Source: Roseiarcus sp963798015 (lineage in GTDB: Bacteria > Pseudomonadota > Alphaproteobacteria > Rhizobiales > Beijerinckiaceae). From it: 64,000 bases of DNA. The notes under the pieces are model-generated. The model searched no databases, was not told where the DNA came from, and saw only the letters and a program-made list of their open reading frames with translations. Positions 46,937-55,762 of this stretch are shown here, piece by piece. The stretch covers positions 504,810 to 568,809 of the forward strand of contig CAWCSA010000002.1 of assembly GCA_963798015.1 (NCBI GenBank), given 5' to 3'. The translations under genes were made by a program, and so were the position numbers. Each line of letters begins with the position of its first letter. Position 1 is the stretch's first letter.

Positions 46937-48487
46937 TCAGCGAGAACTACGCGCGTCGGGTTCGCCAAACCAGCGCGACGCGGCCTGCACGGTGTCCGCA
47001 AGATCCGGCGTTGCCTCTCCAGCCCAGGCGACGAAGCCATCGGGGCGCACGAGCACAGCGCTCAAGCCCAGCCGATCCTTCGCGTCGCTCGCGACATAGG
47101 TGATCCGACCGGTCCAACGGCTCGCAAGCGCTCCAAGCGGCGCAGACGCGTCGAAGTCCACCAACAGGCCTTTCCCGTTTCTGAGGAGTTCGGCGAGCTT
47201 CATCCCGTCGACCAACTCGAAATCGGGGGCGCTACGGCCTACCAGCGGATGGCCGGCGCCAAGATCATAGCGGAGAGAAACGCCCCACACACGCTCGGCG
47301 AAATAGGTCGCGCCGTCGCGCGTGTCGATGAGATCGCGCATGATCGCTTCGAGCGCGCGCGAGCTTCGGGCCGGCCGCATGATCGCGACCTGCGCGCGCG
47401 ACCAGTCGAGGACCTGCGCGCCGACCGTATGCCGCTCACTCCAATAAGTGTCGAGCAGGCCGTCGGGCGCGTCGCCGCGAATCGTGGAAGCCAGCTTCCA
47501 GCCGAGGTTCATCGCGTCGCCAAGCCCGAGGTTGAGGCCTTGGCCGCCCAAGGGGGAATGGATATGCGCGGAATCGCCGGCGAGCAGCACCCGGCCCTTG
47601 CGATAAGCCGTCGCCTGATAAGCGCGATCCGTCCAGGTCGCGGCAAGCTTGAGGGCCGTCAGGGTGACGTCGGCGCCGGAGACGCGGCGCAACACTGCTT
47701 GGACATGCTCGAGCGTGATCGGCTGGATCCGGTGGAAGGCGCCGCCGTCGAACTCGACCATGGCGATCGTGCCGGGCCGCGCGTAAGTGTACATGCCCGT
47801 CGGCGTGTAGCGGCGGCCCAAGTGGAGCTTATCGGGATCAGCCATCTCGACTTCAACGGAATAGCCGGTGAACTCGGGATCGGTGCCGGTGAACTCAAAA
47901 CCGCCAGCCTTGCGCACCGCGCTGCGCCCGCCATCGCATCCGACGAGCCAGCGGCCGCGAAACGTTTCGGCGCCAGCACGAATGGTCACATCTTCGTCCG
48001 ACGGATCGAGTTCCTCGACGCCGCGACCGCGCCGAATCTCAACGCCCATTGCGGTTGCACGAGCGGCCAGGACGGATTCGATCTGCTCCATCTCCGCCGC
48101 CATGTTGGCGGCAGCCGGGCTTGGCAGTCGATAAGGCCATTTCGAGCTGTCGATATTGTCCAGGTAGAACTGGATGCCTGCGAAATGGCCGCCAGGGCGG
48201 CGCGCCTGTTGCATCCAATGCGCGGCGGGCGGAGCGCTCCCGCTGCCCGAGCCATCGTTGGCGCGTTGCGGCGCTGCGACGTCGTCCAGCAAGCCGCGAC
48301 GGTGGAAGGCTTCGATGGTGGGCGCGGAAAGGCCGCGCATGCCGAACGGAAGCCGCTTCAAGGGGGAACGCGGGTCATCGGCCTGCTCCAGCACCAATAT
48401 TGAGAGGGCGGCAAGGCGCAGTTCACAGGCGAGGAACAAGCCGACCGGCCCGGCGCCGGCGATCACGACATCATAGATCAAAGACAA
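46937..48487 (-). CDS. FAD-dependent aromatic/rifampicin-type monooxygenase
   Basis: A 516-aa class A flavoprotein hydroxylase. The FAD dinucleotide motif is VVIAGAGPVGLFLACEL, the DG motif GCDGGRSAVRKAGG, and the second FAD motif VLLAGDSAHIHSPLGGQGLN. After about residue 390 a thioredoxin-like C-terminal domain follows, as in PheA/TfdB and rifampicin monooxygenases. It hydroxylates an aromatic compound with NAD(P)H and O2. Whether it acts on antibiotics or on aromatic growth substrates cannot be decided here. Confidence 0.88.
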   Translation of the reverse strand: MSLIYDVVIAGAGPVGLFLACELRLAALSILVLEQADDPRSPLKRLPFGMRGLSAPTIEAFHRRGLLDDVAAPQRANDGSGSGSAPPAAHWMQQARRPGGHFAGIQFYLDNIDSSKWPYRLPSPAAANMAAEMEQIESVLAARATAMGVEIRRGRGVEELDPSDEDVTIRAGAETFRGRWLVGCDGGRSAVRKAGGFEFTGTDPEFTGYSVEVEMADPDKLHLGRRYTPTGMYTYARPGTIAMVEFDGGAFHRIQPITLEHVQAVLRRVSGADVTLTALKLAATWTDRAYQATAYRKGRVLLAGDSAHIHSPLGGQGLNLGLGDAMNLGWKLASTIRGDAPDGLLDTYWSERHTVGAQVLDWSRAQVAIMRPARSSRALEAIMRDLIDTRDGATYFAERVWGVSLRYDLGAGHPLVGRSAPDFELVDGMKLAELLRNGKGLLVDFDASAPLGALASRWTGRITYVASDAKDRLGLSAVLVRPDGFVAWAGEATPDLADTVQAASRWFGEPDARSSR

Positions 48488-48755
48488 ATCCTCTGGCGCT
48501 TTGGCGCCACGTCAATATCGGAAATTCGCGCCGCTCATCACAGCACGCCCCGCACCGATAACCTCATCTTTTGTCAGAGTTTCATCCTCGTGGAGACTGC
48601 GCTTCCGACAAGCAACACTGCCACGATGGTCAGACTAGCGCGGCAGGCGGGGGCGGTCGATCTCGTGCGAAGGCTGCTTTTTGCCGAAACAGGCCCGAGA
48701 CTGGCCAAGTGCATGTCCAGCGATCGCTCAGGAATCGTGCTAGGCCGGGCGTCCC

Positions 48756-49337
48756 ATGTCGGACTTGGCGATATCCATTGTCTTAGGCGTCGCGCTCGCC
48801 GCTGCGACCGGCTTCCGTGTGTTTTTGCCGATGCTCATCGTCAGTGGCGCGGCCTACACCGGCCACCTCCATTTGGACGATGGTTTCGCCTGGCTTGGGA
48901 CATCATCGGCCCTGATCATGCTCAGCGTGGCGGCGGTTGCGGAAGTTTTGGCGTATTACATTCCGGTCGTCGACAACCTGCTCGACACTGTGGCGACCCC
49001 CGCCGCGTTCGTCGCCGGGACGATCGTATCAGCCGCGGTCATGATCGATGCACCGCCAATGGTGAAATGGACGGCGGCCGTGATCGCCGGCGGCGGCATC
49101 GCAGGACTCACGCAAGGGTTGACCGGAATTCTCAGGGCGCACTCGACCGTTCTGACCGGGGGTCTGGGGAACTCCGTCATCGCCACCGCGGAACTGGTTG
49201 GCGCGGCCGTGATCTCGTTTCTCGCATTGTCTGCGCCGACAATCGCGATTGCGCTGGTTGCCGTGTTCTTGATCGTGGCGCTGCGTTTCGTCCTCCTCCG
49301 ATTTCGCGGTGCGAAATCCTCGGGCGGCCAGATGTAG
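48756..49337 (+). CDS. DUF4126 family membrane protein
   Basis: A 193-aa protein with about five hydrophobic segments, starting MSDLAISIVLGVALAAATG. The opening AATGFRVFLPMLIVSGAAY and YYIPVVDNLLDTVATPAAFVAG match the DUF4126 family, a group of inner-membrane proteins without a known function. It lies between the FAD monooxygenase and the Nramp-like transporter, with no operon partner. Confidence 0.82.
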   Translation: MSDLAISIVLGVALAAATGFRVFLPMLIVSGAAYTGHLHLDDGFAWLGTSSALIMLSVAAVAEVLAYYIPVVDNLLDTVATPAAFVAGTIVSAAVMIDAPPMVKWTAAVIAGGGIAGLTQGLTGILRAHSTVLTGGLGNSVIATAELVGAAVISFLALSAPTIAIALVAVFLIVALRFVLLRFRGAKSSGGQM

Positions 49338-49365
49338 TGTCGAGGGAGGGGTCGCTCCGCGCGGT

Positions 49366-50664
49366 TCAGCCATTCCAGGTCGCGAACATGCCGATCGCCG
49401 CCGCGGCCATGACCGCGGTCGCAAGCCAGCCAAGGACCTTGAGCCATGACTTGAGGGCGAACTCGCCCATCACCTCGCGCCGCGAGGCCATGTGCATGAT
49501 CATGACCATGACAGGAACCGCGGCGAGGCCGTTGACGATGGCGCTGAAGATCAGCGCCTTGATCGGATCGAGCGGCGAGAAATTGAGCAGCGCCCCTAGT
49601 AGCGTCGCGCCTGCGATCGCCAGATAGAAGGCCGGCGCGCGGCTCGCTCGCTCGCTGAGCCCGATGCGCCAGCCTAGCGTCTCGCCAAGCGCATAGGCGG
49701 CGCTCCCGGCCAGAACCGGCACCGCGAGCAGCCCGGTGCCGACGATGCCGAGCGCGAAGACGGCGAAGGCCAATTCGCCTGCGATTGGCTTGAGCGCCTT
49801 CGCGGCGTCCGCCGAGGTCTCCACATTCGTCACGCCATGCGCGTGCAGGGTCGCTGCGGTCGTGAGCATGATGAAGAGGGCAACCAGATTGGACACGCCC
49901 ATGCCAACCATCGTGTCGAGCTTTATGCGCCGAAGCTGGCGCGGCGCCTGCGACGTCGCCTTCAGCAGCGGCTCGGCGGCGGGATCTCCCTCCTCGTCTT
50001 CGACCTCTTCGGAAGCCTGCCAAAAGAAAAGATAGGGGCTGATCGTCGTGCCGAAGATAGCGACGACGATGGTGAAATAGGCGGTCGTCCACTCGACATG
50101 CGGAACGACAAGATCGAAGGCGACCGTTCCCCATGGCACGCCGACGACGAATACCGTGGCGACATAAGCGAACAGCGAGAGTGTCAGCCAGCGCAGCACG
50201 GAGACATAACTCGCGTAGCGCATGAACACTTCGAGGAGCACAATGAGAATGGCGAATGCCGCCACATAGAGCCATTGCGGTCCAGGCAAAATGAGTTGCA
50301 ACGCCGCGCCCATCGCCCCCAGGTCGGCGCCGATGTTGATGACATTGGCGAGCACGAGCAGGCCGACCAGCGCATAGAGCAGAGAGCGAGGATAGAAGCG
50401 GCGCATATTGGCGGCGATGCCCTTGCCCGTCACCCGCCCAACCTCGGCGCTGATCATCTGGATCGCGCACATGAGGGGATAGGTAAGGAGAAGGGTCCAC
50501 GAAAGAGCGTAGCCGAAGGCGGCGCCGGCCTGAGCGTAGGTGGCGATCCCGCTCGGGTCGTCGTCGGAGGCGCCGGTTATGAGGCCTGGGCCGAGAATGT
50601 CGGCAAGCTTCGTCCGGCCAGGCCCGTCGACGTGGCCTACGCCAGATTCGTCTACGATCTTCAA
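49366..50664 (-). CDS. Nramp-related divalent metal transporter
   Basis: A roughly 432-aa transporter of the Nramp fold with about 11 hydrophobic segments. TTG at 50664 with GGAAGGGGA upstream is the likely start, because the ATG at 50760 would run into the next gene. The metal site differs from classical Nramp: TM1 reads DDDPSGIATY instead of DPGN, and TM6 reads GTTISPYLFFWQ instead of MPHN. It is followed by an acidic loop (ASEEVEDEEGD). This resembles the Nramp-related branch, some members of which move magnesium. It probably imports a divalent cation other than, or as well as, Mn/Fe. Confidence 0.88.
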   Translation of the reverse strand: MKIVDESGVGHVDGPGRTKLADILGPGLITGASDDDPSGIATYAQAGAAFGYALSWTLLLTYPLMCAIQMISAEVGRVTGKGIAANMRRFYPRSLLYALVGLLVLANVINIGADLGAMGAALQLILPGPQWLYVAAFAILIVLLEVFMRYASYVSVLRWLTLSLFAYVATVFVVGVPWGTVAFDLVVPHVEWTTAYFTIVVAIFGTTISPYLFFWQASEEVEDEEGDPAAEPLLKATSQAPRQLRRIKLDTMVGMGVSNLVALFIMLTTAATLHAHGVTNVETSADAAKALKPIAGELAFAVFALGIVGTGLLAVPVLAGSAAYALGETLGWRIGLSERASRAPAFYLAIAGATLLGALLNFSPLDPIKALIFSAIVNGLAAVPVMVMIMHMASRREVMGEFALKSWLKVLGWLATAVMAAAAIGMFATWNG

Positions 50665-50714
50665 TTCTGGTCCCCTTCCACGCCTGGTTAACGGATAACA
50701 ACCTCCTTCGTTCC

Positions 50715-51620
50715 TTAGCTTTTCGTCAGGTTTCGTGCGTCGATAACTGCGCGCGCCCATTCCTCCGGCCGCTCCTGCGGGAGGTTGTGGCCGGCGTCTG
50801 CGAAGACGCGATGTTCGTGCGGGCCGGTGAATTTCTTCGCTTGATCGGTCGTGCCGGGACTCACGCCGTCCGCGCCGCCATCGATGGTGATGGCCGGAAC
50901 GCCGATGGATGGCTGAGCCGCGAGCCCCATTTGAATCTCATCGTACCGAGGATCGCCGGCGCCAGGCGCGAGCCCATAACGATGCCGATACGAGTGGATG
51001 ACGACGTCGACGAAGTCGGGATTGTCGAAAGCGCTCGCCGTTCGGTCGAAGGTCGCGTCGTCGAACGCCCATTTTGGCGACCACATGCGCCACAAGAGGC
51101 GCGCGATCCCTCGTCGGTCCTTCTCGAGACCCCGCCGGCCACGCTCGCTGTGGAAGTAGTACTGATACCAGAACGCCGCCTCTTCGGCCGGGCTCGCCGG
51201 CTCCATCGCATGCGCGATGCTCTGGATGTTGTACGAATTGCCGGAGACGAGCGCGACGACCCGGTTCGGCAGAAGCGCTGCGACGATGCACGCAGCGCGC
51301 CCGCCCCAATCGTAGCCGCCGAGAACTGCGCGCTCGATTTTGAGCGCGTCCATGAGGTCGAGAAGGTCCACGCCGAGGGCTGCCTGCTCGCCCGAGCGCG
51401 GCGTCTCGGCTTTGAGGAACCTCGTCGGACCGTAGCCGCGCAGATAAGGCACGATCACGCGCGCCCCGGCCTGCGCAAGGATCGGCGCGGCCTGATCATA
51501 GGCGTGGGCGTCGTAAGGGAAGCCGTGACCCAAGATGCACGGCCAGCCCGACGCGGCTCCATATTCCAGATAAGCGATGGCAAGAACGCCGGTGTTAACC
51601 GTCTTGACAATTGCCGACAT
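50715..51620 (-). CDS. Alpha/beta hydrolase, epoxide hydrolase type
   Basis: A 301-aa alpha/beta hydrolase starting MSAIVKTVNTGVLAIAYLEY at 51620; the longer frame back to 52070 crosses the ilv leader and is not real. The oxyanion motif is ILGHGFP and the nucleophile motif GGYDWGGRAA has Asp, as in epoxide hydrolases and haloalkane dehalogenases; the late catalytic His is in ADAGHNLPQE. The WYQYYFHSERG segment belongs to the cap domain. An Asp nucleophile rules out a simple esterase. Confidence 0.87.
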   Translation of the reverse strand: MSAIVKTVNTGVLAIAYLEYGAASGWPCILGHGFPYDAHAYDQAAPILAQAGARVIVPYLRGYGPTRFLKAETPRSGEQAALGVDLLDLMDALKIERAVLGGYDWGGRAACIVAALLPNRVVALVSGNSYNIQSIAHAMEPASPAEEAAFWYQYYFHSERGRRGLEKDRRGIARLLWRMWSPKWAFDDATFDRTASAFDNPDFVDVVIHSYRHRYGLAPGAGDPRYDEIQMGLAAQPSIGVPAITIDGGADGVSPGTTDQAKKFTGPHEHRVFADAGHNLPQERPEEWARAVIDARNLTKS

Positions 51621-51749
51621 GGGTCGCCGTCCTCGTTTTGGGCCGCGCTTGGCTCGACGTTCATGCGCGGTCAACGACCGCTCTCGCAACGGCTTGACGC
51701 CGCCTCTGGCTTTCCCTACTATCCTTGCGTTTTCAATTCGAGGCGACGC

Positions 51750-51797
51750 GTGGCGAAGCTTATTGTACCTTTGGCGCTGGAGGACGGGCAGACATAA
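51750..51797 (+). CDS. ilv leader peptide
   Basis: A 15-codon open frame (GTG start) reading MAKLIVPLALEDGQT and then TAA. Leu, Ile, Val, Leu and Leu codons fall at positions 4-10, as expected of an attenuator leader that measures branched-chain amino acid supply by ribosome stalling. It is preceded by GAGG and overlaps the first hairpin of the attenuator. It lies 102 bp upstream of the acetolactate synthase gene. Confidence 0.75.
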   Translation: MAKLIVPLALEDGQT

Positions 51798-51852
51798 GGT
51801 CTGCATCCCGTTCGCTAGCGCTTTACCCGAAGGCCCCTTGAGGGCCTTTTTT
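51788..51852 (+). terminator. ilv attenuator (pause hairpin and terminator)
   Basis: A first hairpin GCAGAC-ATAAG-GTCTGC (51788-51804) overlaps the leader stop codon. A second, AAGGCCC-CTTGA-GGGCCTT (51830-51848), runs into six T (51847-51852) and is an intrinsic terminator 48 bp before the gene. Together with the leader peptide they form the classic layout in which ribosome stalling permits read-through when Leu/Ile/Val are scarce. Confidence 0.8.
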
Positions 51853-51899
51853 ATTGTCTCGATTTTGCGGCTGATGAGAAGAGGCGGAGAGTTTCGATT

Positions 51900-53672
51900 A
51901 TGGCCAAGCAAATGACCGGCGCGGAGATGGTTGTCGAGGCGCTGAAGGACCAGGGCGTCGAGATGGTCTTCGGCTATCCGGGCGGCGCGGTGCTCCCGAT
52001 CTACGACGCCATCTTCCACCAGAACAAGCTTCGCCACATCCTCGTGCGTCACGAACAGGGCGCGGCGCACGCCGCGGAGGGCTATGCGCGCTCGACCGGC
52101 AAGGTCGGCGTCCTCCTGGTGACCTCAGGCCCTGGCGCGACCAACGCCATCACCGGGCTCACCGATGCGCTCTGCAATTCGATCCCACTCGTCTGCATCA
52201 CCGGCCAGGTGCCGACCCATCTGATCGGCTCCGACGCCTTTCAGGAATGCGATACGACGGGCATCACCCGCAGCTGCACCAAGCACAATTATCTCGTGCG
52301 CCGGGTCGAGGATCTGCCTCGCATCCTGCACGAGGCCTTTTACATTGCTTCGCATGGCCGGCCAGGTCCGGTGGTCGTTGACATTCCTAAGGACATTCAG
52401 TTCGCCAGCGGCCCCTACACGTTTCAGAAAAACGCCCAGCACAAGACTTATCAGCCACAGCTCAAGGGCGATCTCGAGCGGGTTCGGCACGCGGTCGAGA
52501 TGATGGCGGCGGCGAAAAAGCCTGTCTTCTACACCGGCGGCGGCGTCATCAATTCCGGCCCCCACGCTTCGATGCTGCTGCGCGAGCTCGTGCGCGCCAC
52601 TGGGTTTCCGATCACGTCGACGCTGATGGGGCTCGGCGCTTATCCCGCCTCCGACAAGCAGTGGCTTGGCATGCTCGGCATGCACGGTTCGTTCGAGGCC
52701 AACAACGCGATGCATGATTGCGATCTCATGATCTGCGTCGGCGCGCGTTACGACGATCGCATTACTGGACGCCTTGACGCCTTTTCACCGAAGTCGAGGA
52801 AGATCCACATCGACATCGATCCATCGTCGATCAACAAGAACGTCAAAGTCGATCTCGGTATCGTCGGCGACTGTGCGCATGTGCTGGAGGATATGCTCCG
52901 GTTATGGCGCGCCGGCTCCCACCAAACGGAGGCCGCTGCGCTTGCCAAATGGTGGAGCGCGATTGACGGCTGGCGGGCGCGCAACTCGTTCGGTTTCCGC
53001 AATTCTGAGAAGATCATCAAGCCTCAGCACGCGGTGAAGAGGCTTTACGAGCTGACCAAGAGCCGCGACGTCTACATCACCACCGAGGTCGGTCAGCATC
53101 AGATGTGGGCTGCGCAGCATTTTCCCTTCGAAGAGCCGAATCGGTGGATGACATCGGGCGGTCTCGGGACCATGGGCTATGGGTTGCCGGCCGCAATCGG
53201 CGCTCAGCTCGCGCATCCGAAGTCGCTGGTTGTCGACATTGCGGGCGAAGCCTCGATCCTCATGAACATGCAGGAAATGTCGACGGCGATTCAGTATCGG
53301 CTGCCGGTCAAGATCTTCATTCTGAACAATCAGTACATGGGCATGGTGCGCCAATGGCAGGAGCTTCTGCACGGCGGTCGCTATTCGGAGAGCTACACGG
53401 AATCGCTACCGGACTTCGTCAAGCTGGCCGAGGCCTATGGTGGGCACGGCATCCGCTGCGCGGACCCAGCGAAGCTCGATGCTGCGATCATGGAGATGAT
53501 CGAAACGCCGGGCCCGGTCATTTTTGATTGCCTGGTCGATCAAAAGGAGAACTGCTTCCCAATGATCCCGTCGGGCAAGGCGCATAACGAAATGATCCTG
53601 GCGCAGCTCGAGGACGATGCGGGCGTCGAGCTCGAAAACATCATCGACGAGAAGGGCAAGATGTTGGTCTGA
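51900..53672 (+). CDS. ilvI: Acetolactate synthase large (catalytic) subunit
   Basis: A 590-aa ThDP/FAD enzyme making acetolactate and acetohydroxybutyrate, the first common step to valine, leucine and isoleucine. Blocks seen: VFGYPGGAVLPIYDA, LVRHEQGAAHAAEGYA (catalytic Glu), TSGPGATNAITG, GQVPTHLIGSDAFQECDTTG and NNQYMGMVRQWQELL. The ThDP/Mg motif reads VDIAGEASILMNMQEM, with Glu (E450) where GDG/GDA is usual. ATG start at 51900. It lies downstream of the leader/attenuator. Confidence 0.95.
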   Translation: MAKQMTGAEMVVEALKDQGVEMVFGYPGGAVLPIYDAIFHQNKLRHILVRHEQGAAHAAEGYARSTGKVGVLLVTSGPGATNAITGLTDALCNSIPLVCITGQVPTHLIGSDAFQECDTTGITRSCTKHNYLVRRVEDLPRILHEAFYIASHGRPGPVVVDIPKDIQFASGPYTFQKNAQHKTYQPQLKGDLERVRHAVEMMAAAKKPVFYTGGGVINSGPHASMLLRELVRATGFPITSTLMGLGAYPASDKQWLGMLGMHGSFEANNAMHDCDLMICVGARYDDRITGRLDAFSPKSRKIHIDIDPSSINKNVKVDLGIVGDCAHVLEDMLRLWRAGSHQTEAAALAKWWSAIDGWRARNSFGFRNSEKIIKPQHAVKRLYELTKSRDVYITTEVGQHQMWAAQHFPFEEPNRWMTSGGLGTMGYGLPAAIGAQLAHPKSLVVDIAGEASILMNMQEMSTAIQYRLPVKIFILNNQYMGMVRQWQELLHGGRYSESYTESLPDFVKLAEAYGGHGIRCADPAKLDAAIMEMIETPGPVIFDCLVDQKENCFPMIPSGKAHNEMILAQLEDDAGVELENIIDEKGKMLV

Positions 53673-53714
53673 ACGCTCGCCTACGGGCAGCGGGTTTGGC
53701 GAGGGCTTTCCACA

Positions 53715-54689
53715 ATGTTCAGTTTGCAGGAGATCCGTCGGGCGCACGAAGTCGTGCTTGGGGCATTGCGCCCGACGCCGGCGCTGAACTGGCCGCTCCT
53801 CGATGAGCGGCTCGGCGCCGAGGTCGTGGTCAAGCACGAAAACCACCTGCCGACCGGCGCTTTCAAGGTGCGTGGAGGCCTGACTTACGTCGATGCGCTG
53901 ATCAAGCGCGATCCGGCGGTTCGCGGGATCATTTCGGCGACGCGCGGTAATCATGGTCAGAGCCTGGCCTTCGCGGGCAAGCGCGTCGGCCTTCAGGTCA
54001 CGATCCTCGTGCCCCAAGGCAATTCGACCGAGAAGAACGCCGCCATGCGTGCGCTCGGCGCTGAGCTGATCGAGTTCGGACGCGACTTTCAGGCGGCGCG
54101 GGAAGAGGCGATGCGGCTCGCGAGCTTGCGCGGCCTGCATCCCGTTCCGTCGTTCCACCGTGATCTCGCGCTCGGCGTCTCGACCTATGCGTTCGAGCTT
54201 CTGAGCGAGCGATCCGACCTCGATGTGCTTTACGTTCCGATCGGTCAGGGCTCGGGAATTTGCGGTTGCATTGCGGCGCGCGACGCTTTGGGTCTCACGA
54301 TGGAGATCGTTGGCGTGCAATCGACGGAAGCGCCGGCCTACTCGCTGTCGTTTGCCGCGGGTCGCGTCGTCCCCACCAATAGCGCCGACACACTCGCCGA
54401 CGGCATGGCGACCCGGGTCCCCGATCAAGAAGCGCTCGAGGTCATCCTAAAGGGGGCAGCACGGATCACACTCGTCAGCGATGACGAGGTCGCCGCGGCG
54501 GTGCGGGCCTATTGGACCGATACGCATAACCTGGCCGAAGGCGCGGGCGCGGCGGCGCTCGCAGCCGCGGTGAAGGAGCGATCGCGGCTCAGGGGGCGCA
54601 AGGTCGGGCTCGTGCTGTCGGGCGGCAACATCGACTTCGATCTCTTCCGGCGATGGGTCGTAGCAGAACCGAATGCCGTGGCCGCCTGA
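53715..54689 (+). CDS. Threonine dehydratase-like PLP enzyme
   Basis: A 324-aa PLP enzyme of the threonine/serine dehydratase fold II family. The PLP-lysine is in PTGAFKVRGG, the phosphate loop is IGQGSGICG, and ATRGNHGQS matches the substrate Ser/Asn segment. There is no C-terminal ACT domain, so no isoleucine feedback of the IlvA kind is expected. It sits between ilvI and ilvH on the same strand (42 and 49 bp gaps), which argues for supplying 2-oxobutyrate for isoleucine. A related family, the hydroxyectoine dehydratase EutB, cannot be excluded by sequence alone. Confidence 0.88.
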   Translation: MFSLQEIRRAHEVVLGALRPTPALNWPLLDERLGAEVVVKHENHLPTGAFKVRGGLTYVDALIKRDPAVRGIISATRGNHGQSLAFAGKRVGLQVTILVPQGNSTEKNAAMRALGAELIEFGRDFQAAREEAMRLASLRGLHPVPSFHRDLALGVSTYAFELLSERSDLDVLYVPIGQGSGICGCIAARDALGLTMEIVGVQSTEAPAYSLSFAAGRVVPTNSADTLADGMATRVPDQEALEVILKGAARITLVSDDEVAAAVRAYWTDTHNLAEGAGAAALAAAVKERSRLRGRKVGLVLSGGNIDFDLFRRWVVAEPNAVAA

Positions 54690-54738
54690 AGAGACGATGC
54701 GACGCCCTCGAGGGCGACGCGAGCAAGGACGAAAAGAG

Positions 54739-55296
54739 ATGAACAAGACCTCGATCCTCCAACCACTTTCGCCTTATTCTTCGGCGACGGAGAAATGCAA
54801 TATCGAGACCCACACGCTCTCGGTGCTGGTCGATAATGAGCCAGGCGTGCTTGCGCGCGTCGTCGGCATGTTCGCGGGACGCGGTTACAACATCGAAAGC
54901 TTGACCGTCGCCGAAGTGGCGCATGAGACGCATCTTTCGCGTATCACCATCGTCACCTCCGGCACGCCGGAGATCATCGAGCAGATTCGCCATCAGCTCG
55001 AGCGTTTGGTTCCCGTTCATACGGTGAACGATCTGACCTTGTCCGTGCGTGCGATCGAGCGCGAGCTGGCAATGATCAAGGTCAAAGGCAAGGGCGAGAA
55101 CCGGGTCGAGGCGATGCGCCTCGCCGACGCATTCCGCGCCAAGGTGATCGACGCGACCACCGAGAGCTTCATCTTTGAACTGACCGGCGCGCCGCGCAAG
55201 ATCGACGATTTCGTCGAGCTTATGCGGCCGATCGGGCTGGTTGAAGTCTCGCGCACAGGCGTCGCCGCCATCTCACGCGGCCCGGAGCCAATCTAG
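54739..55296 (+). CDS. ilvH: Acetolactate synthase small (regulatory) subunit
   Basis: A 185-aa regulatory subunit with the ACT domain of the IlvH/IlvN family: THTLSVLVDNEPGVLARVVG, then AGRGYNIESLTVAEV and LSRITIVTSG. The second half VKGKGENRVEAMRLADAFRAKVID completes the small subunit. Valine feedback is a family property. Start at ATG 54739 (MNKTSILQPLSPY); the frame continues upstream only as noise. It closes the ilv group begun at 51900. Confidence 0.94.
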   Translation: MNKTSILQPLSPYSSATEKCNIETHTLSVLVDNEPGVLARVVGMFAGRGYNIESLTVAEVAHETHLSRITIVTSGTPEIIEQIRHQLERLVPVHTVNDLTLSVRAIERELAMIKVKGKGENRVEAMRLADAFRAKVIDATTESFIFELTGAPRKIDDFVELMRPIGLVEVSRTGVAAISRGPEPI

Positions 55297-55312
55297 GCGC
55301 CGGTTCAGCCGC

Positions 55313-55762
55313 CTATATGTGGTACATCAGCTCCCGATCACCCGCGGACGAGCGCGCGCGCATTTCCGCGAGCGTACAATGATCGAGCACTTTCGCGATG
55401 GCATTGCGCGCTTCGACCATGATCAGGCGGACCGAGCAGGATTTGAGATCGCCGCAGTCGTCGCAAGGTCGGAATGCCGTGACCGAAGCGCACGGAATTG
55501 GGGCCAAGGGACCATCGAGAGCGCGCACGATGGCGCCGACCCGGATCTCATGGGCCGGGCGTGCGAGCGCGTATCCACCGCCTTTGCCTTTCTTGGAGTA
55601 GACGAGGCCAGCGTGTCTGAGCTCGGTCAGGATATGATCGAGGAATTTTTTCGAGATCGAGTTGGTTTTGGCGATGTCCGCGACCTGCGCCAGAGCATTC
55701 GGCTCAAGTCCAGCCAGATGGACCATGGCCTTGAGGCCGTACTTCCCCTTCTTCGTGAGCAC
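55313..55762 (-). CDS. Rrf2 family regulator with four cysteines
   Basis: A 149-aa Rrf2 winged-helix regulator (GTG start, MLTKKGKYGLKAMVHLAGL). The HTH segment is followed by the wing LVYSKKGKGGGYALARP. Four Cys lie in IPCASVTAFRPCDDCGDLKSC; their arrangement resembles members that bind Fe-S or respond to thiols, but not the exact IscR spacing. It ends 17 bp after ilvH, on the opposite strand. Its targets are unknown. Confidence 0.87.
   Translation of the reverse strand: MLTKKGKYGLKAMVHLAGLEPNALAQVADIAKTNSISKKFLDHILTELRHAGLVYSKKGKGGGYALARPAHEIRVGAIVRALDGPLAPIPCASVTAFRPCDDCGDLKSCSVRLIMVEARNAIAKVLDHCTLAEMRARSSAGDRELMYHI

Noticed and set aside
50665..50760. ATG start at 50760 for the Nramp-like gene
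   Set aside because: It overlaps the 3' end of the upstream hydrolase gene and adds a hydrophilic tail absent from the family; TTG 50664 has a good site.
51621..52070. Extension of the epoxide-hydrolase-type gene upstream of 51620
   Set aside because: It would run across the ilv leader and attenuator and into ilvI on the other strand.
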